From Chitinispirillum alkaliphilum (GTDB taxonomy: Bacteria > Fibrobacterota > Chitinivibrionia > Chitinivibrionales > Chitinispirillaceae): DNA of 64,000 nt. Under the pieces are notes generated by a model, which saw only the letters and a list, made by a program, of their open reading frames with translations, made no database searches and was not told the DNA's origin. The position numbers were made by a program, and so were the translations under genes. The stretch is from NCBI GenBank assembly GCA_001045525.1, contig LDWW01000012.1, positions 1-64,000 of the forward strand. The letters are read 5' to 3'. Below, piece by piece: positions 40,484 through 49,808 of the stretch (position 1 is the stretch's first letter; each line of letters starts with the position of its first letter).

Positions 40484-43057
40484 TTAACGCACAACCGAAA
40501 TCCTGCGGCTAACCTGCATTCCTTCAGCTTCTACCGAAACAGTATAGATACCATTGGCAAGTCTGGTGTGCCGTCCGGCATCGATTATATGGGTTCCGGC
40601 CTGAATACCGTTTTTGTTTATCTGGGCGACTCTTGAACCCCTGAGATCATAAAAACTTACCATTATATCAGATGTTTGTGTTGTGTTGATGATGATATTT
40701 GTCCCTTTCACCGTTAAGCGGGCCGGGGTCTGGCGAAGAGCAGGAAGAGAGGTCTTTACCTGGTCTCCACTTCGCAGTGCAATGAGTGTATCTGCGGGAA
40801 TTTCAAACTGAAGTCCATCAGAAAAGGTCACCGTGACAGGGTGTTCCCTGTGGTTATATACCACATAGGTTTTTTCACCATCATTGTCAAACACCCCAAA
40901 ATTTGGAATGTCCGCTGTAATGTTTCGGTCCACTTGCCCCATTGCCAAGAGGTTATGAATGTGGTGATAGGTGTGTGCGCGACTTGCACCCTCCTCGACT
41001 GCATAACGATCCCTTTCAGACTCAAATTCAACAGCCGCCCTCTGAGGATCTGCATAAGCAAGATAGCACCAAAGAACGTCTCTCCAGAACACAAGCTCCC
41101 CCCCTTTTTCCCGCTCCATTTCTGCATAGTTTTCCAACACATACTCCGGGTAATGACCCAGATAGTTTGATGCACCGGTCACAGGAAGGAAATTTATCCC
41201 GCGAATCATCTCCGGCTCAGCACTGAACCATGTAGCATAATCAATTTTTCCGCCCCAAATCATACCTGCTGCATTTTTGGGATAATCGCCGGGAAATGTA
41301 GCCTTATCAACATCAAACCAGTAATTTTGAACCGCTTCAACTTCGGTTGAATAAAGGTAAGCACCCAGATCCCTCAGTTCATCATTGCCGGTAACCGTTC
41401 CCCAGAGTGCCACACTGGCTGCAAAGTTTATCGCCTCAGAAGAAGACTCCTGATTGTTTCCATCCCCAAAATTGGCGTGTCCTGAGGCCCAGCTGTGTCC
41501 TGCATATGGATCAAAGGTGCGCAGAAATGGTGAAAACCCTTCTCCTCTGTGAGTGTTCACACAGTTTCTGATTATCAGCTCTACCATCCCACCCCAGTTC
41601 TCCTGACTTGCCCATTCACGGTCATATTGGGCAATAAGTGCTGCACCCTGGATGAAATACCCATAGTGGAAATGATGATCGTTTAACCCATTTGCTGCAT
41701 TGAAACTTGAAGGATACCCAAGAAGAACACCCCATTCGCTGTTGTGATAAAATATCTCTGAAGCGGAATTCGGCTCTGCAGTAAACCAACTCTCAAGCCG
41801 CTCCTTTAGGGTGTGGAGGAAAAAGTCGCGTGCTTCGATATCTCCTATCTGATCTGCAATCCTTACGAGCAGTGCTGCCCGGCCAAACTCTTTGCCTGTC
41901 CAGTAAGTGTCACCGTTTCTGCGTATGAGAACTTCTGCCGGCAGAGTACTCATTTCATTCACATAGCTTTGAAGCTGTGAATGATCAAAACTATCACTCC
42001 ATTCATAAGCTGAGGGCATAGAGGGAAGAATACCAGTATAGGGGATTTCTGTGCTGAAATGATTGCCCCTCATAACTTTCATCTCACCTCTGGGACTCAC
42101 ATAGCTGTGGTTGGTTAATGAGGCAGAACTGTTTTTCCACTGATGATAATAAAGTGCCATTATGGCTTGGTCCCCGCTTCCTTCCATTATCTCTGTTTCA
42201 ACATTGAAATCAGTTATCACGATACTTCTGTCCATATCATAGTGCCAGGACACTTCTGTGTTTCTCACAAAAGCAAAAGCATGTTGAGCAAACAGATCAA
42301 GTGTAGTCTGTTTGTTGTCAGGAAGAACAGCAACAGAATAGTACTGCTTTCCCCCAAGATCAGAGGTAAGCGTCTGGTCATCGATGCTCCAGCTTGAACC
42401 TGAAGGGGCGAAAATTCCATAATGACGGGTACCAATAGTGATACCAAGCATGTTTCCACCGTTGTGCCATATTAGTGGAGCTCCGGCTGCAACAATACGC
42501 GCCGGTGTGCCATCCGTTTCAGCATACACGAAAGGTAAACCGTGTCCGTAAGTTACTCGAAAGGCACCTTCACTCCAGGCGGCTGTCTGAGTCCAGTCAG
42601 AATAATCGTGGAGCTTTGTGGATAGGCTGTTGAGGTTTTCAACACCCAAAACCAGATCAAGAGGCAACCCGTATATGGCGTGAGCCAGATGAGTATATCC
42701 CGCAACTTCCGGAATGGCAACGTAATGCTCATTGGCATAGCCAATTGCCAAACCGTCGGATCGTGTTTCGAGGCCCAGAGGATGGGGAAACATCGTATGG
42801 GAATGAGGGTGCGATGCATTCCGTTGAAACACAAGCGATGTACCCCATCCGTTTGTTGGAACTGCGCCTGTAATATTGTCGGTTATTGATGGTGATATCG
42901 GACTGCCGTCATTGTCACCATCGGTTGGTCCCTGCATGCCCGGTGGTGGGGAAGAGGTGTATGAACCTGCTCCAACCTGTACGATTTGTGAGAAGGGTAC
43001 GGCATAGAACAGAAACAGTGCGATTAATACAGCGCTGGCTGTCTTTAAATTCTTCAT
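40484..43057 (-). CDS. Secreted GH81 endo-beta-1,3-glucanase with T9SS-like C-terminus
   Basis: 857 residues with a signal peptide (1-23). The body shows the GH81 family pattern: YTHLAHAIYGLPLDLVLG, EVLIRRNGDTYWTGKEFGRAALL, NDHHFHYGYFIQGAALIAQYD, and the catalytic region GHSWASGHANFGDGNNQESSSEAINF with its Glu residues. The last 75 residues (VSFYDLRGSRVAQI, LANGIYTVSVEAEG) resemble a type A sorting domain. It cleaves internal beta-1,3 linkages of fungal or algal glucans and complements GH16. AAGGAG lies upstream of the ATG. Confidence 0.92.
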   Translation of the reverse strand: MKNLKTASAVLIALFLFYAVPFSQIVQVGAGSYTSSPPPGMQGPTDGDNDGSPISPSITDNITGAVPTNGWGTSLVFQRNASHPHSHTMFPHPLGLETRSDGLAIGYANEHYVAIPEVAGYTHLAHAIYGLPLDLVLGVENLNSLSTKLHDYSDWTQTAAWSEGAFRVTYGHGLPFVYAETDGTPARIVAAGAPLIWHNGGNMLGITIGTRHYGIFAPSGSSWSIDDQTLTSDLGGKQYYSVAVLPDNKQTTLDLFAQHAFAFVRNTEVSWHYDMDRSIVITDFNVETEIMEGSGDQAIMALYYHQWKNSSASLTNHSYVSPRGEMKVMRGNHFSTEIPYTGILPSMPSAYEWSDSFDHSQLQSYVNEMSTLPAEVLIRRNGDTYWTGKEFGRAALLVRIADQIGDIEARDFFLHTLKERLESWFTAEPNSASEIFYHNSEWGVLLGYPSSFNAANGLNDHHFHYGYFIQGAALIAQYDREWASQENWGGMVELIIRNCVNTHRGEGFSPFLRTFDPYAGHSWASGHANFGDGNNQESSSEAINFAASVALWGTVTGNDELRDLGAYLYSTEVEAVQNYWFDVDKATFPGDYPKNAAGMIWGGKIDYATWFSAEPEMIRGINFLPVTGASNYLGHYPEYVLENYAEMEREKGGELVFWRDVLWCYLAYADPQRAAVEFESERDRYAVEEGASRAHTYHHIHNLLAMGQVDRNITADIPNFGVFDNDGEKTYVVYNHREHPVTVTFSDGLQFEIPADTLIALRSGDQVKTSLPALRQTPARLTVKGTNIIINTTQTSDIMVSFYDLRGSRVAQINKNGIQAGTHIIDAGRHTRLANGIYTVSVEAEGMQVSRRISVVR

Positions 43058-43230
43058 TTAGGCTCTCCTTACTGTGTTTCAGATTTGTACGGTTCAGCTA
43101 TAACGAAACACCCTCAAGCTGTAGTTATCCAGCCGGAGTTTCGAAATGTTTTCCAAACAACCCCAACACACTCAACTACTGTTAAGGGATTGAAACTACT
43201 GTAAATAGGCGCCTATATTTAAAACAACAA

Positions 43231-44475
43231 CTAATCTGCAAAATGAGACTGGTCTATTCCTATCAGAAAAATATTGTCCAGTCCGAGTTCAATTTCACTA
43301 CCTGGCTCAGCCCATGAACCAAACACAATAGCCCGAACTGAATCTTTTGCGTCCTGCCAGGTTTTGCCCTCTTCCTCAATCCGCGAGTCGGGCTCCGGCA
43401 TAAGCTCTTCTACTCCAATGGTATAGAGCTGCCACCAGTCCTGAGCTTCGAGGACGACACCGAAATCACCGCGTCGTGTGCTCTGTTCATTTTTATCTAC
43501 CAACGCTGTAATGAGGTTCATTCTAACCGTACCTGTTCCTCTCATCATGAAACTGATAGCTTTGAGATCTGAAAAATCCACATATTCCCGATCCTGGTTC
43601 CCCAACCTGCAACCCACACTTGCATAGGGAATCTCTGTTGAGTCAGAGAGTATGAAACGTACGGACAATGATCTGCCCTCATATGCGTTCTCTTCGCTTA
43701 GTGCATTTTCCAGATTTTCTGGTTCGATTACCGACCCTTCACCTTCGGTGTAGGCATACCAGTAAGAACTCCCTGTCAGCCAGTCTAAATTGCTCCGTAT
43801 AATTCCGTCATTGAAATCATCGAGCATAATTCCGTCGGAAATTACCTTAAGCTCAACATTTTCAATATTACTGCCCGGGTGAAGAAAAAGTCCTCTTGCA
43901 TAGGTGATAAGATTCTTTTCTTCTGAAGAAAACTCTGCATAAAGCTGAACTTCATCGGAAGGAACAGAAATAAATCTGAAACTGCCATCCTCAGCTATAG
44001 GGCTGTTCAGGTGTGTGTTTTTAATGCGGACAGCAGTTGGGGTAAATGAATCGCCACGCACTTTTCCCGAAACAGATGCAGATGGTGTAAGTTCAAGAAT
44101 ATCAAGGTCTACCATACTTTTAAGATCAACAGTAATATCCTGTTCTATAAATGAACTGTCATCAGAGATGCTTAAAACGGTATATTCACCCGTTTGGATA
44201 TCAGTAAATCTAAACTTGCCATCGCTGCCGGTTTCAATGGAATCGATTGAAATTTGGTTACTTATAACATCTTTTTCCCAGCTATCACTCCTGATTAAAA
44301 ACACCTGCACACCAGCTTTGTTCGCTCCAGCGGAAACCACCTTGCCCATGATACCGTTTGTTACCTCTGAACCACTGCTGGTATCAGTAAGATCAACACT
44401 TGAACAGTATATCATAAATACTGAAATAACAAATAGATAGCAGACTGACTTTAACATTCTTTCAATTTTCTTCAT
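43231..44475 (-). CDS. Surface lipoprotein with carboxypeptidase-regulatory-like and CBM11/CIA30-like domains
   Basis: 414 residues. The ATG at 44475 has AGGA upstream and overlaps the regulator gene's end by 14 bases. A lipobox-like FMIYC follows the signal. Two small beta-sandwich units follow (GIMGKVVSAGANKAGVQVFL, DGKFRFTDIQTGEYTVL; ASVSGKVRGDSFTPTAVRI, DGSFRFISVP). The C-terminal half has DDFNDGIIRSNLDWLTGSSYW, YVDFSDLKAISFMMRGTG and IELGLDNIFLIG, typical of CBM11/CIA30-like galactose-binding folds. It probably binds glucan at the surface beside GH81/GH16. Binding is inferred. Confidence 0.82.
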   Translation of the reverse strand: MKKIERMLKSVCYLFVISVFMIYCSSVDLTDTSSGSEVTNGIMGKVVSAGANKAGVQVFLIRSDSWEKDVISNQISIDSIETGSDGKFRFTDIQTGEYTVLSISDDSSFIEQDITVDLKSMVDLDILELTPSASVSGKVRGDSFTPTAVRIKNTHLNSPIAEDGSFRFISVPSDEVQLYAEFSSEEKNLITYARGLFLHPGSNIENVELKVISDGIMLDDFNDGIIRSNLDWLTGSSYWYAYTEGEGSVIEPENLENALSEENAYEGRSLSVRFILSDSTEIPYASVGCRLGNQDREYVDFSDLKAISFMMRGTGTVRMNLITALVDKNEQSTRRGDFGVVLEAQDWWQLYTIGVEELMPEPDSRIEEEGKTWQDAKDSVRAIVFGSWAEPGSEIELGLDNIFLIGIDQSHFAD

Positions 44476-45292
44476 GTCCAAGTATTCCTGTAAGGGGAAC
44501 TATCTGTATATTAACCTGATAGACTATGTCTGAGGGGCTGTTTCCTGTGTGCATCTGAAGAAGTGACTTACGGAATTCCGATGCACGCGCTTTGATTTCT
44601 TCCAAGTCCTTGTGAGATACCGAAATAGTTACCGATGAAATATCCCGGATCTCCTTAGTATGTCTGTCAAGAGACTCTCTGGCCATAGATATGGTCTCTT
44701 TCTGAAACGCATGGATAGCAGGGGAGTGCCACTTCTCACCCGTTGTAATCGTTTTGTCTGTAAGAACAAAGAAACCAAGCTTATCCCTCTTTATAAACCC
44801 CATTGAAAGAAGGAGGCTTATTGAGTCCTCTGCCTGTTTTTCGGTTATTGGCGGAGACAAAAGCTTTGCCAACTCTTTATAATCACCCTGAAACGAATAA
44901 TAAGAAAGCAAAGCCCTGATCGCATTATGGTACCAGTGTGAGTAAAATTCATATTGACGATCTTCAACCCGATTCATGTCAATACCACGCAGAGCCATGA
45001 TACGTTCAAATAAAAACTCACACTCTTTTCCTGTTTTCGCTTTAGCAAATCTAACCAACAGATCAAAGTATTCAGCTTCCCTGGCTTCCAGTTTCAAAAA
45101 CCTGACAATTACAGGAATCGACTTGTTGGATATATTGGCTTTTCCCTGAAGTACCTTCACCAGAAAACCAGCATCCAGATTAAGCTTATTTCCCATATAT
45201 CTGTATGAAAAATATGAGCTTTGATCTTTCTTATACTCATAAAAATCTTTCAGATACAGTTGGTAGTCGAGGTATTCAAATATCGGTTTCAT
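44462..45292 (-). CDS. TIGR02147/DUF4423 family regulator
   Basis: 276 residues starting MKPIFEYLDYQLYLKDFY. It matches the TIGR02147 family (a large paralogous set in Fibrobacter): an HTH-like N-terminus (FSYRYMGNKLNLDAGFLVKVLQGKANIS), then an all-helical middle with EAEYFDLLVRFAKAKT, and the DUF4423 region SLLLSMGFIKRDKLGFFVLTDKTITTG to IRDISSVTISVSHKDLEEIKARASEFRKSL. The family is thought to be DNA-binding and cytoplasmic. It ends inside the start of the lipoprotein gene, so the two are coupled. A palindrome at 45356-45375 may be its operator. Confidence 0.88.
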   Translation of the reverse strand: MKPIFEYLDYQLYLKDFYEYKKDQSSYFSYRYMGNKLNLDAGFLVKVLQGKANISNKSIPVIVRFLKLEAREAEYFDLLVRFAKAKTGKECEFLFERIMALRGIDMNRVEDRQYEFYSHWYHNAIRALLSYYSFQGDYKELAKLLSPPITEKQAEDSISLLLSMGFIKRDKLGFFVLTDKTITTGEKWHSPAIHAFQKETISMARESLDRHTKEIRDISSVTISVSHKDLEEIKARASEFRKSLLQMHTGNSPSDIVYQVNIQIVPLTGILGHEEN

Positions 45293-45355
45293 GTCTACTA
45301 ATATAGCCGTATTTGCTGAGGAATGTAAGCTTTAGTGATGTCTTATTGTACAAAC

Positions 45356-45375
45356 TGTTGAAAACTATTTCAACA
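45356..45375. promoter_or_regulatory. Palindrome upstream of the TIGR02147 gene, candidate operator
   Basis: TGTTGAAA (45356-45363), four bases, TTTCAACA (45368-45375): a perfect dyad 64 bases before the regulator's ATG. It is suitably sized for a homodimeric HTH protein, so autoregulation is a reasonable guess. Confidence 0.4.
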
Positions 45376-45597
45376 CCATTAGGATTTTAGTCGTCAAAAT
45401 TATGACCCAAACTCCCTTGTTCTGTACACCCTGTACTCCTCAAAACATATCACGGGTTTTGGACCGGAAACCTGATAAAAATTACGTAAGTGATTGTAGG
45501 GGAGTAGGATAGATGTTTTTGGGATATCATGACAGGAAATGATATATACTACACTCACCCATCTTTGGTATCATCAGAGATGCTGGTGTGAATGTGA

Positions 45598-45628
45598 AGA
45601 TGTGTAACCTACGGGAGCTTACACATCT
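45598..45628. repeat. Perfect 10-bp hairpin
   Basis: AGATGTGTAA (45598-45607) and its complement (45619-45628) around an 11-base loop, just beyond the stop of the small frame at 45647. There is no T-run on either strand. The rest of the 45293-45646 gap shows only the operator-like dyad. Confidence 0.45.
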
Positions 45629-45646
45629 ATTGGCGCCTCGAAGATT

Positions 45647-45802
45647 TTAAGGACTCTTTGGAATGTCCCGATATTTTTTAAATACCGTTTTTAAATCTAT
45701 CTGTTCAGCTTTTTTCTGAAGATTCAGAGAACTCTTAAAAAATGTAATCCTTGAGCCTGTTAGCCAGTAGGAAGAGAGAATATGTTGTGTCGCATAATAC
45801 AT
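45647..45802 (-). CDS. Possible 51-residue small protein or gene remnant
   Basis: ATG 45802 opens a 51-codon frame of protein-like composition (MYYATQHILSSYWLTGSRI, FKSSLNLQKKAEQIDLKTVF, KKYRDIPKSP) ending at a TAA followed by a hairpin. No ribosome site is evident. It may be a true small basic protein or the end of a decayed gene; no family recognised. Confidence 0.25.
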   Translation of the reverse strand: MYYATQHILSSYWLTGSRITFFKSSLNLQKKAEQIDLKTVFKKYRDIPKSP

Positions 45803-45917
45803 ATTATGTAAACTAAGGTGTGTGCAGCGATATCCCCTGTTTGGTTTTTATAACAATTTTAATTGTGTTTTGATGCCAATTTGGGTTCAGCACTCTGGGA
45901 ATGCTGAACCGTAAGCC

Positions 45918-46574
45918 TTAAAGGAGGATTTTCTCAAGAGCCAGTACCACATATCCGGTTATGACAGGAACTGCGAGGTTGTCATTAAAGGTAAGGCGGG
46001 AGTTTATTTTGATCGGGAAAAGCTCAAGGATTGTAATGGAAAAGGAAATTATCAGAGCAAAAATAAGCGGGACTCTGTTTCCCCATGAATCGAGAATTCC
46101 AGGCAAAAATGGAAAAACACCATAGATTAGCAGTAAACAGAGAGCAAAGCAGGCGATACTCCCCTCCAGTGATTTTTTCCCGATTTTTATTCTCCCCAGG
46201 CTCAATCCTGCTATAGCGGCTATTCCGTCCCCCAGAATAAATAGCGAAAGAACAATAAACGCTATATGCAGATGATTTCTGAATAATATGGCACAGAGCA
46301 AAGATGCCGCAATAACATAGGTACTGCCTGTTGTTTTGGTTTTCTCCTCACTGCGTAACATTGAACCAAAATAAGTGAAGAAAAGTTTCTGTACTGTTTT
46401 AGAGCGAAATCTCAACCACTCTATAAGTATAGAGCCTCCAAGCAGAAGGGCCAGAATACCTATGGGGATCGCTACCGGGTAATCCATTCTTGGTATGTAG
46501 TAAATACCTGCGGGCATAAGCAGTGCAAAAAAATGAAGCAGTTTACGTGTAATCTCTTCTTTTTGAAGCGGCAT
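45918..46574 (-). CDS. Dolichol/diacylglycerol kinase-like (SEC59/DGK1/VTE5 type) membrane protein
   Basis: 218 residues, six or seven membrane segments. The family signature is clear: EITRKLLHFFALLMP at the N-terminus, then ILGDGIAAIAGLSLGRIKIGKKSLEGSIA and the final ILELFPIKINSRLTFNDNLAVPV. Relatives phosphorylate polyprenols, phytol or diacylglycerol using CTP and share the CTP-binding motif with phosphatidate cytidylyltransferase. It likely acts on a lipid alcohol in the inner membrane; substrate undetermined. Stand-alone gene. Confidence 0.87.
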   Translation of the reverse strand: MPLQKEEITRKLLHFFALLMPAGIYYIPRMDYPVAIPIGILALLLGGSILIEWLRFRSKTVQKLFFTYFGSMLRSEEKTKTTGSTYVIAASLLCAILFRNHLHIAFIVLSLFILGDGIAAIAGLSLGRIKIGKKSLEGSIACFALCLLLIYGVFPFLPGILDSWGNRVPLIFALIISFSITILELFPIKINSRLTFNDNLAVPVITGYVVLALEKILL

Positions 46575-46805
46575 TTTGTTCCTTTCCTGTAAGTGAGACT
46601 ATAAAATATAAGTTGGACAGGTATTAATATAAATCATTTACCAAGAAGAGTAATTAAATCCCATTACGTATCAGCCAACAATCTATTTAACAGTTCTAAT
46701 TAGTTTACATAATATTTTGTTTGGGCTTGAGACCGGTTTAATCTGTCGCATATCAGTGAGTTAGATAGAAATGCCGGGCTGAACGGCTAGGCTATGCCAT
46801 AAGCG

Positions 46806-46873
46806 GCGGGATTGCTGATTAGCAGCTTCCCGCACATGGTACTCCTGTCGCAAGGCCGGCAGGAGTACCATGT
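46806..46873. repeat. Two back-to-back hairpins (BIME-like)
   Basis: First: GCGGGA (46806-46811) with TCCCGC (46828-46833), plus inner GCTG/CAGC. It is directly followed, without gap, by ACATGGTACTCCTG (46834-46847) with its exact complement (46860-46873), extended by three more pairs to a six-base loop. No T-run follows. It resembles a REP/BIME-type palindromic unit or a small mobile palindrome. The surrounding 46575-47051 gap contains no supported gene. Confidence 0.6.
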
Positions 46874-47051
46874 TGAACTAACCGTTCCCAGACTGCGCTT
46901 TCGTTTAGTTTTGGAATTAATTGTTTTCTGGTTTTCCCTGCAACTTAATGATAAAGGCGCACAGTCTCTCTCACAGACCATTCCCCCACCTCACGACCAT
47001 TAATTATTTTAAATTTTATCAAATTTTTCTCCTCTAAATACGGTAATAAAC

Positions 47052-47459
47052 ATGAAACCTATTATCTTGGCAATGGTGATCTGCGATTACTATTACAGAG
47101 ATGCTAATACCGGCAAAAGCATTCTTTCAGGCACATTTAGCTCTATAAACAGCGCCTCTTTTCCCTCAAAACATGGTAACTGCGCTGTTTACGTGGCTCT
47201 TACAGATGTGGCAACCGGTGGAAAGGCTCAGTTGGAGTTTCGCAGGGAAGGCGGTGGGTTTTCGATGCAGCTCCCATCCTGGAATGTGGAGACTCCGAAA
47301 AACCGCAGGGCTGTTGTTGAGATCGGTGGAAACATAAATGGTCTTCCTCTTCCGGAAGAGGGAGATTATGAGTTTGTGCTTAAATGGAACGATCAGGAAA
47401 TTGCACAGCGACGGTTAAGTGCTGTTAAAGTAAACATAGAACCACCCCGGCCCCAATAA
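47052..47459 (+). CDS. DUF6941 family protein
   Basis: 135 residues, beta-rich, soluble. The opening PIILAMVICDYYYRDANTGKSILSGTFSSINSASFP is characteristic of the DUF6941 family, and the domain continues with a C2-like strand pattern (NCAVYVALTDVATGGKAQLEF, EEGDYEFVLKWNDQEIAQR). The function is unknown in all relatives I know of. It is followed by a small membrane protein gene and uvrB on the same strand. Confidence 0.78.
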   Translation: MKPIILAMVICDYYYRDANTGKSILSGTFSSINSASFPSKHGNCAVYVALTDVATGGKAQLEFRREGGGFSMQLPSWNVETPKNRRAVVEIGGNINGLPLPEEGDYEFVLKWNDQEIAQRRLSAVKVNIEPPRPQ

Positions 47460-47503
47460 TCCTTAGCCGGGAAAGCAAAAACCCTTACAAGGAAAAGAAA
47501 AAG

Positions 47504-47719
47504 ATGGATGTTCCTGCAATTCTAATAAAAATCACCGGTTTAGTACTCTTTCTGTGGACGGTTCGTAATATCTACAAACACATAAAAACCAAGCGTGCAA
47601 ACCGTGGGAACAATGAAAAAAACCAGTCTCAGTCTGAACAGATCTTTAACAGTCTCCTTCTCTATGTCTGGCTGGCATTCATGACCGCCTTTTCTCTGGG
47701 GATGATATTCAATAACTGA
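47504..47719 (+). CDS. Small two-helix membrane protein, unknown
   Basis: 71 residues with hydrophobic helices at about 5-22 and 50-69 flanking a basic, Asn/Gln-rich middle (KHIKTKRANRGNNEKNQSQ). The positive-inside rule puts the loop in the cytoplasm. AAGGAA precedes the ATG. It lies 44 bases after the DUF6941 gene. Family not recognised. Confidence 0.6.
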   Translation: MDVPAILIKITGLVLFLWTVRNIYKHIKTKRANRGNNEKNQSQSEQIFNSLLLYVWLAFMTAFSLGMIFNN

Positions 47720-47821
47720 AACTGCTTTCCTCTGCTCAATTTGCCTACATAACCCCGGGCATGTTTTTTCCTATACATTAATCAGTTGTTAATGTATCCT
47801 TACTATAAATTGTGGTAACCT

Positions 47822-49807
47822 ATGAAATTTGAATTAAACTCAAACTATAAACCGGCTGGAGATCAGCCTGAGGCGATTGAACAACTCACCAATAGTCTCA
47901 ATCGCGGAGTGCGGGACCAGGTCCTTTTGGGTGTTACTGGGTCAGGTAAAACATTTACCATGGCCAATGTAATAGAGAAACTGCAGATGCCTGCATTGAT
48001 CATTTCTCATAACAAAACGCTTGCTGCTCAGCTCTTTCAGGAGTTCAGGGATTTTTTTCCCAACAATGCAGTTGAATATTTTGTGAGCTTTTATGATTAT
48101 TATCAGCCTGAAGCATACATCCCCTCTACAGATACATTCATCGCAAAAAGCTCACTTATTAACGAGGAGATTGACCGGTTACGCCTTAAAGCCACAAGCT
48201 CACTGCTTTCACGTAACGATGTTATTATTGTGGCAAGCGTTTCATGTATCTATGGTATCGGATCTCCTGATGCCTACCTCTCCTCAAGTATAAAAATAAA
48301 CTGTGGGGATCGGCTCAGCAGAAGAAGCTTTCTCCTTAAACTGACCGATATGCAGTATCTAAGAAATGATATATCGCTGCAAAGAGGTACTTTTCGGGTA
48401 AAGGGAGATGTAATCGAGATACAGCCAGCATATGAAGAAAACGGCCTCAGAATTGAAACATTCGGTGACGAAGTCGAATCTATAAGTCTCATTTCAACTG
48501 TGAGCGGCAAAGTATTGCAGAAACTGGATCACATCACCATCTTTCCTGCAAAACACTACATGACCACCGGGGTCACCATGGACGAGGCGATTCTTGAAAT
48601 AGAGAACGAACTTAACGGGCAACTTGGGGTGCTAAGATCTCAAAACAAGCAGGTTGAAGCACAGCGGCTGGAACAGCGCACCCGCTATGATATTGAGATG
48701 CTGCGTGAAGTAGGTTATGTTAACGGAATTGAAAATTACTCTCGAATTCTTGATGGAAGAGAACCGGGCAGCCGCCCATACACGTTAATAGACTTTTTCT
48801 CCAAACCCTATCTCACCATTATAGATGAATCCCATGTAACTATACCACAGATTAGGGGTATGTATAACGGTGACAGGGCCAGAAAACAAACACTGGTTGA
48901 ACATGGCTTCAGACTCCCCTGTGCTCTTGATAACAGGCCTCTTAAATGGAACGAGTTCGAAAAAACGCTCGATTACTCCATCTACGTTTCCGCCACTCCC
49001 GGTGATTACGAACTGGAGAAAAGTGAGGGTGTTTTCGTCGAACAGGTGATAAGACCAACATTTCTGGTTGATCCTCCCATAAAGGTCAAACCTGCTGTTA
49101 ATCAGGTTGATGACCTTATTGAGGAGCTGCGAATCACCGTTGAGAGAAAAGAACGGGCGCTTGTTACCACGCTGACTAAAAAGATGGCCGAGGATCTGAC
49201 CCAATATCTGGAAAATCTGGATTTCAAAGTCAGGTACCTGCACTCCGAAATCGACACCCTCGAGAGAACTGAAATCCTTAGAAAACTACGCAAGGGTGAA
49301 TTCGATATTCTCATTGGAATCAACCTGTTAAGGGAGGGACTGGACTTGCCGGAAGTGGCTCTGGTGGCTATCCTCGATGCCGATAAGGAGGGTTTTTTAC
49401 GCTCTGAGCGCTCAATTGTTCAGATTACAGGCCGTGCGGCAAGAAATATCGATGGAAGAATAATTCTGTATGCTGATAAAATTACAGATTCTATTGAAAA
49501 GGCAATGAATGAGAGTAACAGGAGAAGAAAAAAACAGCTCTCATATAACAAAGAACATGGAATCACACCAAAAAGTGTAGTACGTAAGATAGATGAACAG
49601 CTTACATTTTATAAATCAGAAACAGAGGCCGTAGCAGTAGCCGCAGAACAAACCGCACCTTACGAAAGCAAACCAAAGCAGAAAAAAAGCGGCAAAAGGA
49701 AACTGGAAAAACTACAAAAAGAGATGGCCGAGGCCGCAAAAAACCTCGACTTTGAAAAAGCGGCTGAATTGCGTGATATGATTTTTAAATTAAAACAGAA
49801 GGACTGA
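47822..49807 (+). CDS. uvrB: Excinuclease ABC subunit UvrB
   Basis: 661 residues, full length. Walker A is [10 protein letters not shown] (38-47). The damage-probing beta-hairpin region reads [12 protein letters not shown], the central helicase motif is [21 protein letters not shown], motif VI is QITGRAARN, and the C-terminal UVR domain that binds UvrC is [23 protein letters not shown]. It verifies damage in nucleotide excision repair. The HEAT-repeat gene follows one base after its stop. Confidence 0.98.
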   Translation: MKFELNSNYKPAGDQPEAIEQLTNSLNRGVRDQVLLGVTGSGKTFTMANVIEKLQMPALIISHNKTLAAQLFQEFRDFFPNNAVEYFVSFYDYYQPEAYIPSTDTFIAKSSLINEEIDRLRLKATSSLLSRNDVIIVASVSCIYGIGSPDAYLSSSIKINCGDRLSRRSFLLKLTDMQYLRNDISLQRGTFRVKGDVIEIQPAYEENGLRIETFGDEVESISLISTVSGKVLQKLDHITIFPAKHYMTTGVTMDEAILEIENELNGQLGVLRSQNKQVEAQRLEQRTRYDIEMLREVGYVNGIENYSRILDGREPGSRPYTLIDFFSKPYLTIIDESHVTIPQIRGMYNGDRARKQTLVEHGFRLPCALDNRPLKWNEFEKTLDYSIYVSATPGDYELEKSEGVFVEQVIRPTFLVDPPIKVKPAVNQVDDLIEELRITVERKERALVTTLTKKMAEDLTQYLENLDFKVRYLHSEIDTLERTEILRKLRKGEFDILIGINLLREGLDLPEVALVAILDADKEGFLRSERSIVQITGRAARNIDGRIILYADKITDSIEKAMNESNRRRKKQLSYNKEHGITPKSVVRKIDEQLTFYKSETEAVAVAAEQTAPYESKPKQKKSGKRKLEKLQKEMAEAAKNLDFEKAAELRDMIFKLKQKD

Positions 49808-49808
49808 T

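Noticed and set aside
46787-47003. Short frames on both strands across the hairpin pair
   Set aside because: They exist only because the palindromes lack stops; no ribosome site or conserved pattern.
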